Positions 1 through 6,003 of a DNA stretch of 14,070 nucleotides are shown here, piece by piece. The stretch spans positions 1 through 14,070 of the forward strand of contig NZBB01000017.1 of assembly GCA_002686295.1 (NCBI GenBank). Reading direction: 5' to 3'. How positions within the stretch are numbered: the stretch's first letter is position 1; every line of letters begins with the position of its first letter. The notes under the pieces were generated by a model, which was not told the origin of the DNA, searched no databases, and saw nothing but the letters and a program-made list of their open reading frames with translations. This DNA is from Candidatus Woesearchaeota archaeon (GTDB lineage: Archaea > Nanobdellota > Nanobdellia > Woesearchaeales > GCA-2686295). A program made the position numbers and the translations under genes.

Positions 1-82
1 AACAACAACAGAACCTACAAAAACAGAAGAAACAACAACAGAAGAAGAAAAACCAAAAGAAAAAACAACAACAAAAACATAA
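1..82 (+). CDS. C-terminal end of an upstream protein with acidic Thr/Glu/Lys tail (possibly uL10/P0), partial
   Basis: A reading frame is open from the left edge (codons starting at base 2) to two stop codons in a row, TAA TAA, at 80-85. It encodes about 26 residues made almost only of Thr, Glu and Lys, with two Pro: a flexible charged tail. In archaea the gene just before P1/L12 is very often the stalk base protein uL10 (P0), whose end is acidic, so that is the likeliest identity. The usual GLGALFG ending of archaeal P0 is absent here, so the identity rests on gene order only. Only the tail is in the window. Confidence 0.5.
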   Translation, partial: TTTEPTKTEETTTEEEKPKEKTTTKT

Positions 83-90
83 TAATCACG

Positions 91-98
91 TTTAAATA
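91..98 (+). promoter_or_regulatory. TATA-like box before the P1 gene
   Basis: TTTAAATA lies 25-32 bases before the P1 start codon, the spacing seen for leaderless genes elsewhere in this window. The gene also has a strong Shine-Dalgarno site, which a leaderless transcript would cut off, so either transcription starts further upstream or this box is only AT-rich background. Confidence 0.4.
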
Positions 99-107
99 TG
101 AATTTTT

Positions 108-114
108 GAGGAGG
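108..114 (+). promoter_or_regulatory. Strong Shine-Dalgarno site of the P1 gene
   Basis: GAGGAGG is followed by 8 bases and then the ATG at 123. It is the clearest ribosome binding site in the window, fixes the start of P1, and suggests P1 is translated from a leadered message shared with the gene upstream. Confidence 0.8.
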
Positions 115-122
115 AAAGAAAA

Positions 123-431
123 ATGGAATATGTATACGCAGCAATGCTCCTGCATAAAGCAGGGAAAAAAGTTGACAATGATTCAATGAAGAAAGTGCTA
201 ACAGCCACAGGAGTGAAAGCTGATGAAGCAAGAATAAAAGCTCTGGTTGCAAGCCTTGAAAACGTTGATATAGATGAAGCAATAAAAAGTGCGTCAGCAG
301 CACCGGTCGTAGCACCAGTTCAAGAGGCAAAAGGCGAATCTTCAGAGGAGAAAAAAGAAGAAAAACCTAAAGAAGACGATTCTAAAAATGAAGAGCAAGC
401 TGCAGCCGGTTTGGGAGCACTATTCGGCTAA
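123..431 (+). CDS. rpl12: Ribosomal stalk protein P1 (archaeal L12)
   Basis: Acidic stalk protein of the large ribosomal subunit. Dimers bind the uL10 stalk base and recruit and stimulate translation GTPases (aIF5B, aEF1A, aEF2). The 102-residue length is normal for archaea. Residues 1-60 form the helical dimerisation domain (start MEYVYAAMLLHKAGKKV). Then comes an Ala/Pro hinge (about 57-68), a Glu/Lys-rich flexible stretch, and the conserved C-terminal factor-binding tip GLGALFG. The start is fixed by the Shine-Dalgarno site 8 bases before. The stop is followed directly by the GTG of the next gene with no gap, so the two are very probably co-transcribed. Diphthine synthase, which modifies aEF2, a client of this stalk, lies just downstream. 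Confidence 0.95.
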   Translation: MEYVYAAMLLHKAGKKVDNDSMKKVLTATGVKADEARIKALVASLENVDIDEAIKSASAAPVVAPVQEAKGESSEEKKEEKPKEDDSKNEEQAAAGLGALFG

Positions 432-1304
432 GTGATAAAATTGGATGAAAAGGAGAAATTAATCGCTGATTTGAAAATAGCCAAAGAAGAAGTAAACCTA
501 GTGAAAACTAGATTGAACAAGGCTAATTCTAAAAAAGAATCTTGGTTTAGACAAAAATCTGCTATAGGAAAAGAGATAAAATCAAGAATTCGAGAGATTC
601 TAAACTTTAAAAAAAAGAGAAATAGTCTTACTTCAGATGTTAAGAAAACAAAAGAAAAGAGAGATGAGTTAAACAAACAAATCGGTGGAGAAGTTAAAAC
701 CTTAAATAAACTAAAAGAGCATTTTGATAGTCAAAAAAGATTAGAGAACCCTCAAGCTTTAAAAAAGAATATTGAAGCCATAGAGTTAAAAATAGAAACA
801 GAACCAATGAGTTTTCAACGCGAACAAGCAATTATGAAAGATCTTAATAAGTTAAGAAAAAAATACTCAGAAGTTAAACATGTTTCTGAAGAATTTAAAG
901 ATTTCAAGACTAAACGAACCACTATAACTTCTATAAAAAAAGAAGCAAATAAATTACACAAAGACATTCAAGAAAGAGCAAGAGAAAGTCAGAAACATCA
1001 TGAATCTTTAGTTGAGTTATCAAAAGAAATAGATTTACTTCGAAAAAAAGAAAAAACAGCCAATGAAGAATTTCTAGATGAAAAAAAGAAATATTTAAAC
1101 GTGAATGATGAATTAAAAGAAAAACTAGAAGAACTAAAAAAAATAAATAAAATTCTTGAAAAATACAATATAAAAGTTGAGAAAGTTGCTGAACTAAAGA
1201 AAAAAAAGAGCTTAAAAGAACTTGAAAAAGAAGTACAAACAAAGATAAAGAAGAAACAGAAACTAACAACCGAAGATATTCTTGTTATGCAAAGTAAAAA
1301 ATAA
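432..1304 (+). CDS. Coiled-coil protein of the COG1340 type
   Basis: 290 residues, almost entirely Lys/Glu-rich coiled coil, with no membrane segment and no enzymatic motif. The length, the charge pattern and the central stretch near residues 120-150 (IETEPMSFQREQAIMKDLNKL) match the archaeal COG1340 family, sometimes wrongly labelled phosphoserine phosphatase and distantly like yeast Bfr1, a polysome-associated coiled-coil protein. Its role is not established. It begins with GTG immediately after the P1 stop, so translational coupling to P1 is likely; a TTG at 441 is an alternative start. No promoter of its own is visible. The placement beside a ribosomal stalk gene fits a ribosome-linked role, but this is inference. 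Confidence 0.8.
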   Translation: MIKLDEKEKLIADLKIAKEEVNLVKTRLNKANSKKESWFRQKSAIGKEIKSRIREILNFKKKRNSLTSDVKKTKEKRDELNKQIGGEVKTLNKLKEHFDSQKRLENPQALKKNIEAIELKIETEPMSFQREQAIMKDLNKLRKKYSEVKHVSEEFKDFKTKRTTITSIKKEANKLHKDIQERARESQKHHESLVELSKEIDLLRKKEKTANEEFLDEKKKYLNVNDELKEKLEELKKINKILEKYNIKVEKVAELKKKKSLKELEKEVQTKIKKKQKLTTEDILVMQSKK

Positions 1305-1305
1305 C

Positions 1306-1313
1306 TTTTTAAA
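1306..1313 (+). promoter_or_regulatory. TATA box of the diphthine synthase gene
   Basis: TTTTTAAA, 23-30 bases before the ATG at 1336 and just after the stop of the coiled-coil gene; it implies a leaderless message. Confidence 0.6.
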
Positions 1314-1335
1314 GCACAACTATTTCTAAAAATAT

Positions 1336-2085
1336 ATGACTCTGCACTTAATAGGCATTGGTTTGAACGACGAAAAAGATATATCTGTAAAAGGACTTAA
1401 TATAGTCAAAAAAGCAGATTTTGTATTTCTAGAAAATTATACTTCAAGACTTCAAGTTTCAGTTGAAAAACTCGAAGAATTCTATGAAAAAAAGATAATT
1501 CTTGCAGATAGAGAAACTGTTGAGAGAAAAACAGATTTAATACTTGAAAAATCTTTGAACAAAGAAACAGCGTTCTTGGTAGTTGGAGATGTTTTCTCAG
1601 CAACCACACACACAGACTTATTCTTAAGAGCAAAAAAGAAGAAAATTTCAATAAACATTGTTAATAATGCCTCAATATTAACTGCTGTTGGTATAACAGG
1701 TCTTGAACTATACAAATTTGGAAAAACAACTTCAATACCATACCCTGAAAAAAACTATAAGCCAGAAACAGCTTATGATGTCATCAAAAACAATAAAGAA
1801 CTTGGATTGCACACGTTAATACTTCTTGATATAAAGCCAAATAAAAATATGACTGTAAATGAATCAATAAGAATCTTACTGGATATAGAAAAGAAAAGAA
1901 AAGAAAATATTTTCACTGAAAAAACAATGGTTTTAGGCTGTGCAAGACTTGGAGGAGACTACAAAATAAAATGTGGTACTATCTCAAAGTTAGAAAAAGA
2001 AGATTTTGGAAAACCAATGCACTGCCTTATAATACCTGGAAAACTTCACTTCATTGAAGAAGAAGCATTAGATATTTGGAAGTGA
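1336..2085 (+). CDS. dph5: Diphthine synthase Dph5
   Basis: SAM-dependent methyltransferase of diphthamide synthesis: it methylates the amino-carboxypropyl group placed on a histidine of elongation factor 2, in the cytosol. The 249-residue length is typical of archaeal DphB. Visible signatures: the N-terminal strand and loop MTLHLIGIGL at 1-10, the SAM-binding GDVFSATTHTDL at about 84-95, and the family stretch SIPYPEKNYKPETAYDVI in the middle. This is the tetrapyrrole-methylase (class III) fold, not the Rossmann type. The gene has its own TATA box and appears to stand alone. Retention of diphthamide synthesis implies that the other dph genes and an EF2 with the target histidine are encoded elsewhere. 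Confidence 0.95.
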   Translation: MTLHLIGIGLNDEKDISVKGLNIVKKADFVFLENYTSRLQVSVEKLEEFYEKKIILADRETVERKTDLILEKSLNKETAFLVVGDVFSATTHTDLFLRAKKKKISINIVNNASILTAVGITGLELYKFGKTTSIPYPEKNYKPETAYDVIKNNKELGLHTLILLDIKPNKNMTVNESIRILLDIEKKRKENIFTEKTMVLGCARLGGDYKIKCGTISKLEKEDFGKPMHCLIIPGKLHFIEEEALDIWK

Positions 2086-2093
2086 AAAAAAGA

Positions 2094-2234
2094 TTATTTC
2101 TTCACAACTTTCTCTATAGCTCTGAGCAATTCTAAAGGAACAGCAAATATTACTGTATTGCTCTGATAAGACGACAAATCGTTGATTGTCTGTAAAGTTC
2201 TCAAATGCAAAGCACCATCATATTTTGAAAGCAT
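2094..2234 (-). pseudogene. C-terminal remnant of a stomatin/prohibitin-family (slipin) gene
   Basis: The minus strand encodes 46 residues from an ATG at 2234 to a TAA. The core LRTLQTINDLSSYQSNTVIF followed by AVPLELLRAI matches the end of slipins, where LRYLQTL, a linker, then STIIFPLPIDLL is typical. A complete slipin has about 250 residues, with a membrane hairpin and an SPFH domain; neither is present. The frame stays open upstream to base 2297, but that part shows no family similarity, no ATG, and no TATA box at the usual distance from 2234. I read it as a decayed gene end, convergent with dph5. A short functional peptide is possible but less likely. Confidence 0.55.
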
Positions 2235-2473
2235 ATAAATCACTTTAAAAGTATTGTACCTAATACGAAAAATGATGACATATAAGGAAAAAGAAAATTA
2301 AAGAAAAAGCACATTACCTTATTGAAGTAATATATGGATAAATATGGATAAAAATATAAACAAAAACAAAAAGTCATAAAATATTTAGGTAACACACATC
2401 ATATTCTCGAAGTATTTAATTTCTGTGAAACAAACCATTAATAGAATAGTTTCCACACAACGCCTTGTTTATA
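2235..2473. other. AT-rich intergenic stretch without a recognisable gene
   Basis: Between the slipin remnant and the pilin promoter I see no intact gene. The only clear structure is a perfect 10-base tandem repeat, ATATGGATAA at 2332-2341 and again at 2342-2351. The rest is A-rich, and it may be further decayed sequence from the lost slipin gene. Confidence 0.5.
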
Positions 2474-2487
2474 GAAACCTTTAAATA
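2474..2487 (+). promoter_or_regulatory. BRE and TATA box of the pilin-like gene
   Basis: GAAACCTTTAAATA, with TTTAAATA at 2480-2487, ends 24 bases before the ATG at 2511. The identical 14-base string is the promoter of the winged-helix gene at 8604 on the other strand. Confidence 0.75.
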
Positions 2488-2510
2488 TCAATAACACAAA
2501 ACAATGATGT

Positions 2511-2774
2511 ATGAATAAAAGAGGTTTGTCTCCCATTGTAGCAACTATTTTATTGATTGCATTCGCAGTAGCTATAGGTGCAATGATAATGAGCTGGACG
2601 GCAGGACTTGTAAAAGAAGCACCCACGTGCGAAGATATTCCAACAGAAATAATAAGCTCTGACAAATTTTGCAAGCTCACAAACAAAGTCGTTCCAAAAG
2701 TAGAAATTGAAGAAGGAACTTTCGAAGCATGTAAAAATCATGCATTAATTCTATCAGAATTAAAAGTTTGTTAG
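2511..2774 (+). CDS. Very small type IV pilin-like protein with class III signal peptide
   Basis: 87 residues. The N-terminus MNKRGLSPIVATILLIAFAV is a classic archaeal pilin/archaellin N-domain: a short positive leader (K3, R4), a predicted prepilin peptidase site after G5, SPIVAT, and a hydrophobic helix to about residue 30 ending near W29. The processed protein would be about 82 residues, much shorter than usual pilins. The rest holds four cysteines (C40, C54, C74 and the last residue C87), a possible pair of disulfides outside the membrane. No pilus assembly ATPase or membrane platform gene is nearby. It could be a minor pilin, an anchored surface peptide, or a shortened pilin. The other two ATGs at 2504 and 2507 are out of frame. 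The promoter fits a leaderless start at 2511. Confidence 0.8.
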   Translation: MNKRGLSPIVATILLIAFAVAIGAMIMSWTAGLVKEAPTCEDIPTEIISSDKFCKLTNKVVPKVEIEEGTFEACKNHALILSELKVC

Positions 2775-2840
2775 GTCATAAAAACGAAATTACATCAACA
2801 AACTAAATTATAATAGTTTTACTAGAATTTTATGCATAAA

Positions 2841-2848
2841 TATAAAAA
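2841..2848 (+). promoter_or_regulatory. TATA box of the NFACT-R gene
   Basis: TATAAAAA, 23-30 bases before the ATG at 2871. It sits inside the longer open frame that would start at 2832, which argues for the start at 2871. Confidence 0.65.
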
Positions 2849-2870
2849 AACACACATATTACTCGTTCTT

Positions 2871-3635
2871 ATGAAGGTAACTATTGATTTTAGAAAAAGT
2901 GTCGAGGAAAACGCAGCAGAGTATTTTGAAAAAGCTAAAAAATCTAAGAAAAAACTTAAAGGTGCAAAAAAAGCATTGGCGAATAGTATGAAAAAACTTG
3001 AGAATGTCAAAAACAAAGAATTCTCAGCTGAAAAAACAACTCTAAAAAAAATAAAGAAACGCGAGTGGTTTGAGAAATTCAGATGGTTTATTTCTTCAGA
3101 TAATTTATTGGTTATAGGCGGAAGAGATGCAACAACTAACGAGATAGCTGTTAAAAAACATTCAGAAAAAGAAGATCTTGTTTTCCATACTGATATGGCT
3201 GGAAGCCCATTTATAATAGTTAAATCTGAAGGCAAAAAAATACCTAAAACAACTATTCAGGAAGCAGCTGACTTCACAGCTGATTTTAGCAGAGGTTGGA
3301 AAAAAGGATTAACATCTGTTGATGTATTCTGTGTGAAGCCAGAACAGGTTTCTAAAGAGACAAACCCAGGAGAATATATGGCTAAAGGATCTTTCATGAT
3401 AAGAGGAAAAACAACTTATGTGAAAACAATCATAAACTTAGCAATAGGCATGCATAAAAATAAGATTATGTCAGGACCATTATCTGCAATAAAAAAACAA
3501 TGTCCAATAGTTATAGAAATCATACAGGGCAGAGAAAAAACCAGTGATGTTGCAAAAAAGATTCTTAGAAAAATTGGCGGAGAACTTGACGACATAATAA
3601 GAGCTCTTCCTGTAGGATGCGATTTAAAGTCTTAA
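2871..3635 (+). CDS. Stand-alone NFACT-R (DUF814) protein, Rqc2/RqcH-related
   Basis: 254 residues. NFACT-R is the RNA-binding C-terminal domain of the ribosome quality control proteins Rqc2/NEMF (eukaryotes) and RqcH (bacteria, archaea), which bind stalled 60S/50S subunits with tRNA. Visible: the short helical lead-in MKVTIDFRKSVEENAAEYFE with a Lys-rich coiled coil (about 12-60), then the family signatures W66-F-E-K-F-R-W-F73, GGRDA (83-87) and D102-LVFHTDMAGSP. The N-terminal NFACT-N and HhH domains of full RqcH are absent, so tail synthesis like that of RqcH is not expected from this protein alone. An ATG at 2832 would add 13 residues, but the family start and the TATA box support 2871. 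It overlaps the convergent peptidase gene by 12 bases. Confidence 0.88.
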   Translation: MKVTIDFRKSVEENAAEYFEKAKKSKKKLKGAKKALANSMKKLENVKNKEFSAEKTTLKKIKKREWFEKFRWFISSDNLLVIGGRDATTNEIAVKKHSEKEDLVFHTDMAGSPFIIVKSEGKKIPKTTIQEAADFTADFSRGWKKGLTSVDVFCVKPEQVSKETNPGEYMAKGSFMIRGKTTYVKTIINLAIGMHKNKIMSGPLSAIKKQCPIVIEIIQGREKTSDVAKKILRKIGGELDDIIRALPVGCDLKS

Positions 3636-4658
3636 CAACCTACCATCAATTTTAACAACTGCATTTCTTATAACATGATCTAAGTGTACAATTGATAATA
3701 TCTGACCACCAAACCATTTATTAGAGCCATTTGCTATATGAATTGTACCTCTTGTTTTTTCATCTATAACAGTTGCACCAATTATCTCTGCATTTGAATT
3801 TATTCCAATTCCAAGTTCAGCAATTTTCCTTACACCTTCAGGATGCTTTGATTTCTTTTCAGCCCAATTTAAAGTTTCTTTTAATAAACGTCCTTCATAA
3901 TTGCTTGAAATATAAACTATCTCTCCTTTTTCAACAACTACTTTAACAGGAGTCTTTACTTTTAGTGTTTTGTTCCTTAATCTAATACTTCCATCTATAA
4001 TGAAAACGCCTTCTGTTTTATCTATCAAAGGCGGCAGATATACTTCTCCTGCAGGCATATTTCCTCCTGCACCAGAATAATTGTATAACCCTGAATTAAT
4101 TATCGCTCTAGAATCAGCAATATCCATAGCGATATCTGTTCCTAACTTTGTAGTTATGTTAATCTCATTTCCAGAATCAAGAGCTTTTTTTATCCTTTCA
4201 CCTTTTTTATGCATCTTCTTGTAATCAACATTTAATGTTTTCAGAAAATTTTTCAAAGAGCCATTTGTTAATCCACCAAGAGAAGAAGAAGTTATGAACT
4301 TATGATTATTCTTATTACAAAACTTTCTAAAACTTAAACCTAATTGACCAAGTTTACCGATTCTATTTGAAACATTCAAGACTATTATGCTTCCTCTCGG
4401 AAGTTTTTTTAGAGTCTCCAACAACACCTCATCAGCATATTCTCCTCTTTCTTTAGAATCCTGAAGAAAAACGCTGTAATTAAGTTCAAGCTCGCGCGCT
4501 GCAAGAGCATAAGCATTTGTTATTATAGGAGATAAAAGCCTGTTTTTAAAGCCATAATCTCCGACTATCAAAACTTTTTCATCATTAACTTCTAAGCATT
4601 CAAGAAATATTCGCTTAAAAATGTTAAGATCAACCCTATATTTATGCCAATCAATCAT
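3624..4658 (-). CDS. M29-like metallo-aminopeptidase (COG2309)
   Basis: 344 residues. Family M29 enzymes are cytosolic two-metal aminopeptidases that trim N-terminal residues from peptides. Candidate metal ligands are present in the family order: E205 in NMPAGEVYLPP, E281 in ELGIGIN, H307 in GTIHIANG, then H325 and D327 in VHLDH. The protein is somewhat shorter than thermophilic aminopeptidases of about 400 residues, with tighter spacing between the last ligands, so it belongs to a divergent branch and substrate specificity is open. A TTG at 4673 would give five more residues, but a TATA box at 4681-4689 sits 23-31 bases before the ATG at 4658 and is too close to 4673. The gene is divergent from the SDR gene and convergent with NFACT-R. 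Confidence 0.82.
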   Translation of the reverse strand: MIDWHKYRVDLNIFKRIFLECLEVNDEKVLIVGDYGFKNRLLSPIITNAYALAARELELNYSVFLQDSKERGEYADEVLLETLKKLPRGSIIVLNVSNRIGKLGQLGLSFRKFCNKNNHKFITSSSLGGLTNGSLKNFLKTLNVDYKKMHKKGERIKKALDSGNEINITTKLGTDIAMDIADSRAIINSGLYNYSGAGGNMPAGEVYLPPLIDKTEGVFIIDGSIRLRNKTLKVKTPVKVVVEKGEIVYISSNYEGRLLKETLNWAEKKSKHPEGVRKIAELGIGINSNAEIIGATVIDEKTRGTIHIANGSNKWFGGQILSIVHLDHVIRNAVVKIDGRLLRL

Positions 4659-4680
4659 TTTATTATTAATCAAAGCTTTC

Positions 4681-4689
4681 TAATTTAAA
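4681..4689 (-). promoter_or_regulatory. TATA box of the M29 peptidase gene
   Basis: Read on the minus strand it is TTTAAATTA, 23-31 bases before the ATG at 4658. It decides the start codon of the peptidase. Confidence 0.65.
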
Positions 4690-4691
4690 CC

Positions 4692-4704
4692 TTTCTATTA
4701 GAAA
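4692..4704. promoter_or_regulatory. Palindrome between two divergent promoters, candidate operator
   Basis: TTTCTA-T-TAGAAA is a perfect 6+1+6 palindrome placed between the two TATA boxes of the peptidase and SDR genes, next to both BRE regions. A dimeric regulator bound here could control both genes. AT-rich sequence makes chance palindromes common, so this is a candidate only. Confidence 0.35.
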
Positions 4705-4707
4705 ACC

Positions 4708-4715
4708 TTTAAAAA
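4708..4715 (+). promoter_or_regulatory. TATA box of the SDR-DUF357 operon
   Basis: TTTAAAAA, 23-30 bases before the ATG at 4738, preceded by GAAAACC, which resembles the BRE of the pilin promoter. Confidence 0.7.
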
Positions 4716-4737
4716 TCTGCTAAAATACACACAGATA

Positions 4738-5457
4738 ATGAAGTTAAAAGGAAAAGTAGCTATCATCACCGGTGCAAGCAGTGGCATTGGAGAAGCTATT
4801 GCAGAAAGATTTGGAGAAGAAGGTGCAACAACAATTCTTTGTGCCAGACGCACAGAATTATTAAGAGAAAACACTGACAAAATAAAATCCAACGGAGGGG
4901 ATGCATATTACTTTCAAGTTGATATAACTAATGATTTCGAAGTAAAAAACATGATTGACTCGACTGTTAATAGTTTTGGAAAAATAGATTTCTTGATTAA
5001 CAATGCAGGAGTAGCTTTAGGAGGCAGAATAGATGAGTTTTCGATGAATGACTTTGATAACATGATGAACTTAAATCTTAGAGGATTATATTCTATCACA
5101 AAATTAGTTGTACCAATAATGAAACAGCAAAGAAAAGGAGCAATCATAAATATTTCATCTGGCTCAGGATTAAAAGGAAGCCCAACCCAAAGTGCTTATG
5201 CAGCTTCAAAAGCAGGAGTTATCAAGATAGGAGAATCAATTGCTGAAGAACTAAAAGAATTTAATGTAAAAGTACACACTGTTTGTCCTGGCATGGTGGC
5301 TGTAAAAAACCAATATGCAAATATACAGAAAGAAAAAATACTTCAGCCAACAGACATAGCAGATACGGTTGCTTATCTTGCAAAGCTACCGGAAAGAGTT
5401 AATATTCCTGAAGTCACGATTACTCCCTATTACCCAATACATATGATTAGAAAATGA
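4738..5457 (+). CDS. Short-chain dehydrogenase/reductase (classical SDR)
   Basis: 239 residues, a single Rossmann domain, cytosolic NAD(P)H oxidoreductase. Motifs: cofactor loop TGASSGIG at 11-18, R37-R38 after the second strand (suggests NADP preference), D62 (VDI), NNAG at 88-91, N113, catalytic S141, Y154 and K158 (YAASK), and PG near residue 190. All the catalytic residues of classical SDRs are in place, so it should be active. The substrate cannot be read from the sequence; family members act on sugars, acyl carriers, alcohols and others. The gene has its own leaderless promoter and overlaps the DUF357 gene by 4 bases (ATGA), so the two are co-translated. Confidence 0.9.
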   Translation: MKLKGKVAIITGASSGIGEAIAERFGEEGATTILCARRTELLRENTDKIKSNGGDAYYFQVDITNDFEVKNMIDSTVNSFGKIDFLINNAGVALGGRIDEFSMNDFDNMMNLNLRGLYSITKLVVPIMKQQRKGAIINISSGSGLKGSPTQSAYAASKAGVIKIGESIAEELKEFNVKVHTVCPGMVAVKNQYANIQKEKILQPTDIADTVAYLAKLPERVNIPEVTITPYYPIHMIRK

Positions 5458-5738
5458 AAAAAGAAATAACTGAAGAAAAACTTCAAAAATATTTTTCTAT
5501 AACAAAAGAAGCATTGGAAAAAGCCGAGAAAGCAGAAAAAAGATTTGATATGAAAGCTGAAGCAGAAGATTTTCTTGACATGGCTTCAAGATATTATTCT
5601 GACGCAGAGCATTTCAAAACAAAAGGAGACTATGTATTGGCATATGGTGCATTGAATTATGCTCATGGATGGCTTGATGCCGGAGCAAGGATAGGGCTAT
5701 TCAAAGTAACTGATAATCGCTTATTCACAGTTGATTAA
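5454..5738 (+). CDS. DUF357 family protein
   Basis: 94 residues, all helical, no signal peptide or membrane segment. The central and C-terminal pattern (SRYYSDAEHF, then GDYVLAYGALNYAHGWLDAG and A-R-I-GLF) is the hallmark of DUF357, a small archaeal family of unknown function with a helical bundle fold. It starts in the stop codon of the SDR gene (ATGA overlap), a sign of coupling. A T6 stretch at 5741-5746 follows the stop and may end the message. The link with an SDR enzyme does not reveal a function. Confidence 0.88.
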   Translation: MKKEITEEKLQKYFSITKEALEKAEKAEKRFDMKAEAEDFLDMASRYYSDAEHFKTKGDYVLAYGALNYAHGWLDAGARIGLFKVTDNRLFTVD

Positions 5739-5740
5739 AC

Positions 5741-5746
5741 TTTTTT
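5741..5746 (+). terminator. T-tract terminator after DUF357
   Basis: TTTTTT starts 3 bases after the DUF357 stop and lies just before the next promoter. Archaeal RNA polymerase can terminate at such tracts without a hairpin. Confidence 0.5.
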
Positions 5747-5754
5747 CCGTAAAA

Positions 5755-5762
5755 TTTAAATA
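5755..5762 (+). promoter_or_regulatory. TATA box of the structured RNA
   Basis: TTTAAATA. No start codon of a gene follows at the usual distance. Counting 24-31 bases downstream, as calibrated on the coding genes of this window, places the transcription start at 5785-5786, exactly where the GC clamp of the RNA begins. Confidence 0.65.
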
Positions 5763-5784
5763 GTTGTATTACCATATCATACTT

Positions 5785-5961
5785 TGCCGACTAGGATATC
5801 TTAAAAAAAACAATTTTATGATACCTGGGTACAAAAAAAATTGCCAAAAGCGATTTTTTTATATATAAAAAGAGAAAACTTTTTATGTATTAAAAATTGT
5901 AAAAAGAAATATTTTAAACAAATATTTCAAATTTTTTAAGACCTAAACGTCGGCTTTTTTT
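5785..5961 (+). ncRNA. Candidate structured non-coding RNA of about 175 nt, family unknown
   Basis: No reading frame of note lies here, yet folding signals do. The ends pair: GCCGAC (5786-5791) with GTCGGC (5949-5954), extendable by TAGG with CCTA. Inside are four hairpins in a row: (1) 5794-5825, GG-A-TATC against GATACC with inner TAAAA/TTTTA; (2) 5834-5860, 11 base pairs, loop CAAAA; (3) 5861-5890, 12 base pairs without mismatch (one G-U), loop AGAAAA; (4) 5906-5928, 9 base pairs, extended by an outer AAAAATT/AATTTTT. Seven T follow the closing stem directly. A TATA box sits at the right distance. I find no box C/D, SRP or RNase P core motifs. Many pairs are A-U, so folding strength needs testing. 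Confidence 0.6.
5955..5961 (+). terminator. T-tract directly after the closing stem of the RNA
   Basis: TTTTTTT followed by CTTT, starting at the base after the GTCGGC arm of the closing stem: a GC stem plus T-tract gives a clean 3' end for the RNA. Confidence 0.6.
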
Positions 5962-5975
5962 CTTTACAAAAATTA

Positions 5976-5983
5976 TTTATATT
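5976..5983 (+). promoter_or_regulatory. TATA box of the PIN gene
   Basis: TTTATATT, 21-28 bases before the ATG at 6004; the PIN gene therefore seems to have its own promoter, separate from that of the upstream RNA. Confidence 0.55.
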
Positions 5984-6003
5984 AATAACTAGAATTAATT
6001 ATT

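Noticed and set aside
431..1304. Phosphoserine phosphatase, a label often seen on this family
   Set aside because: The protein is coiled coil throughout, with no HAD motif DxDxT.
2832..2870. Earlier ATG start for the NFACT-R gene
   Set aside because: It would add 13 residues without family similarity and place the TATA box at 2841 inside the gene.
4659..4673. TTG start for the M29 peptidase
   Set aside because: It lies only 8-16 bases from the TATA box, while the ATG at 4658 is at the normal distance.
5785..5961. Box C/D RNA, SRP RNA or RNase P RNA
   Set aside because: No RTGATGA with CTGA pair, no SRP domain IV hairpin and no GAAAGTCC-like RNase P core; the size also does not fit.
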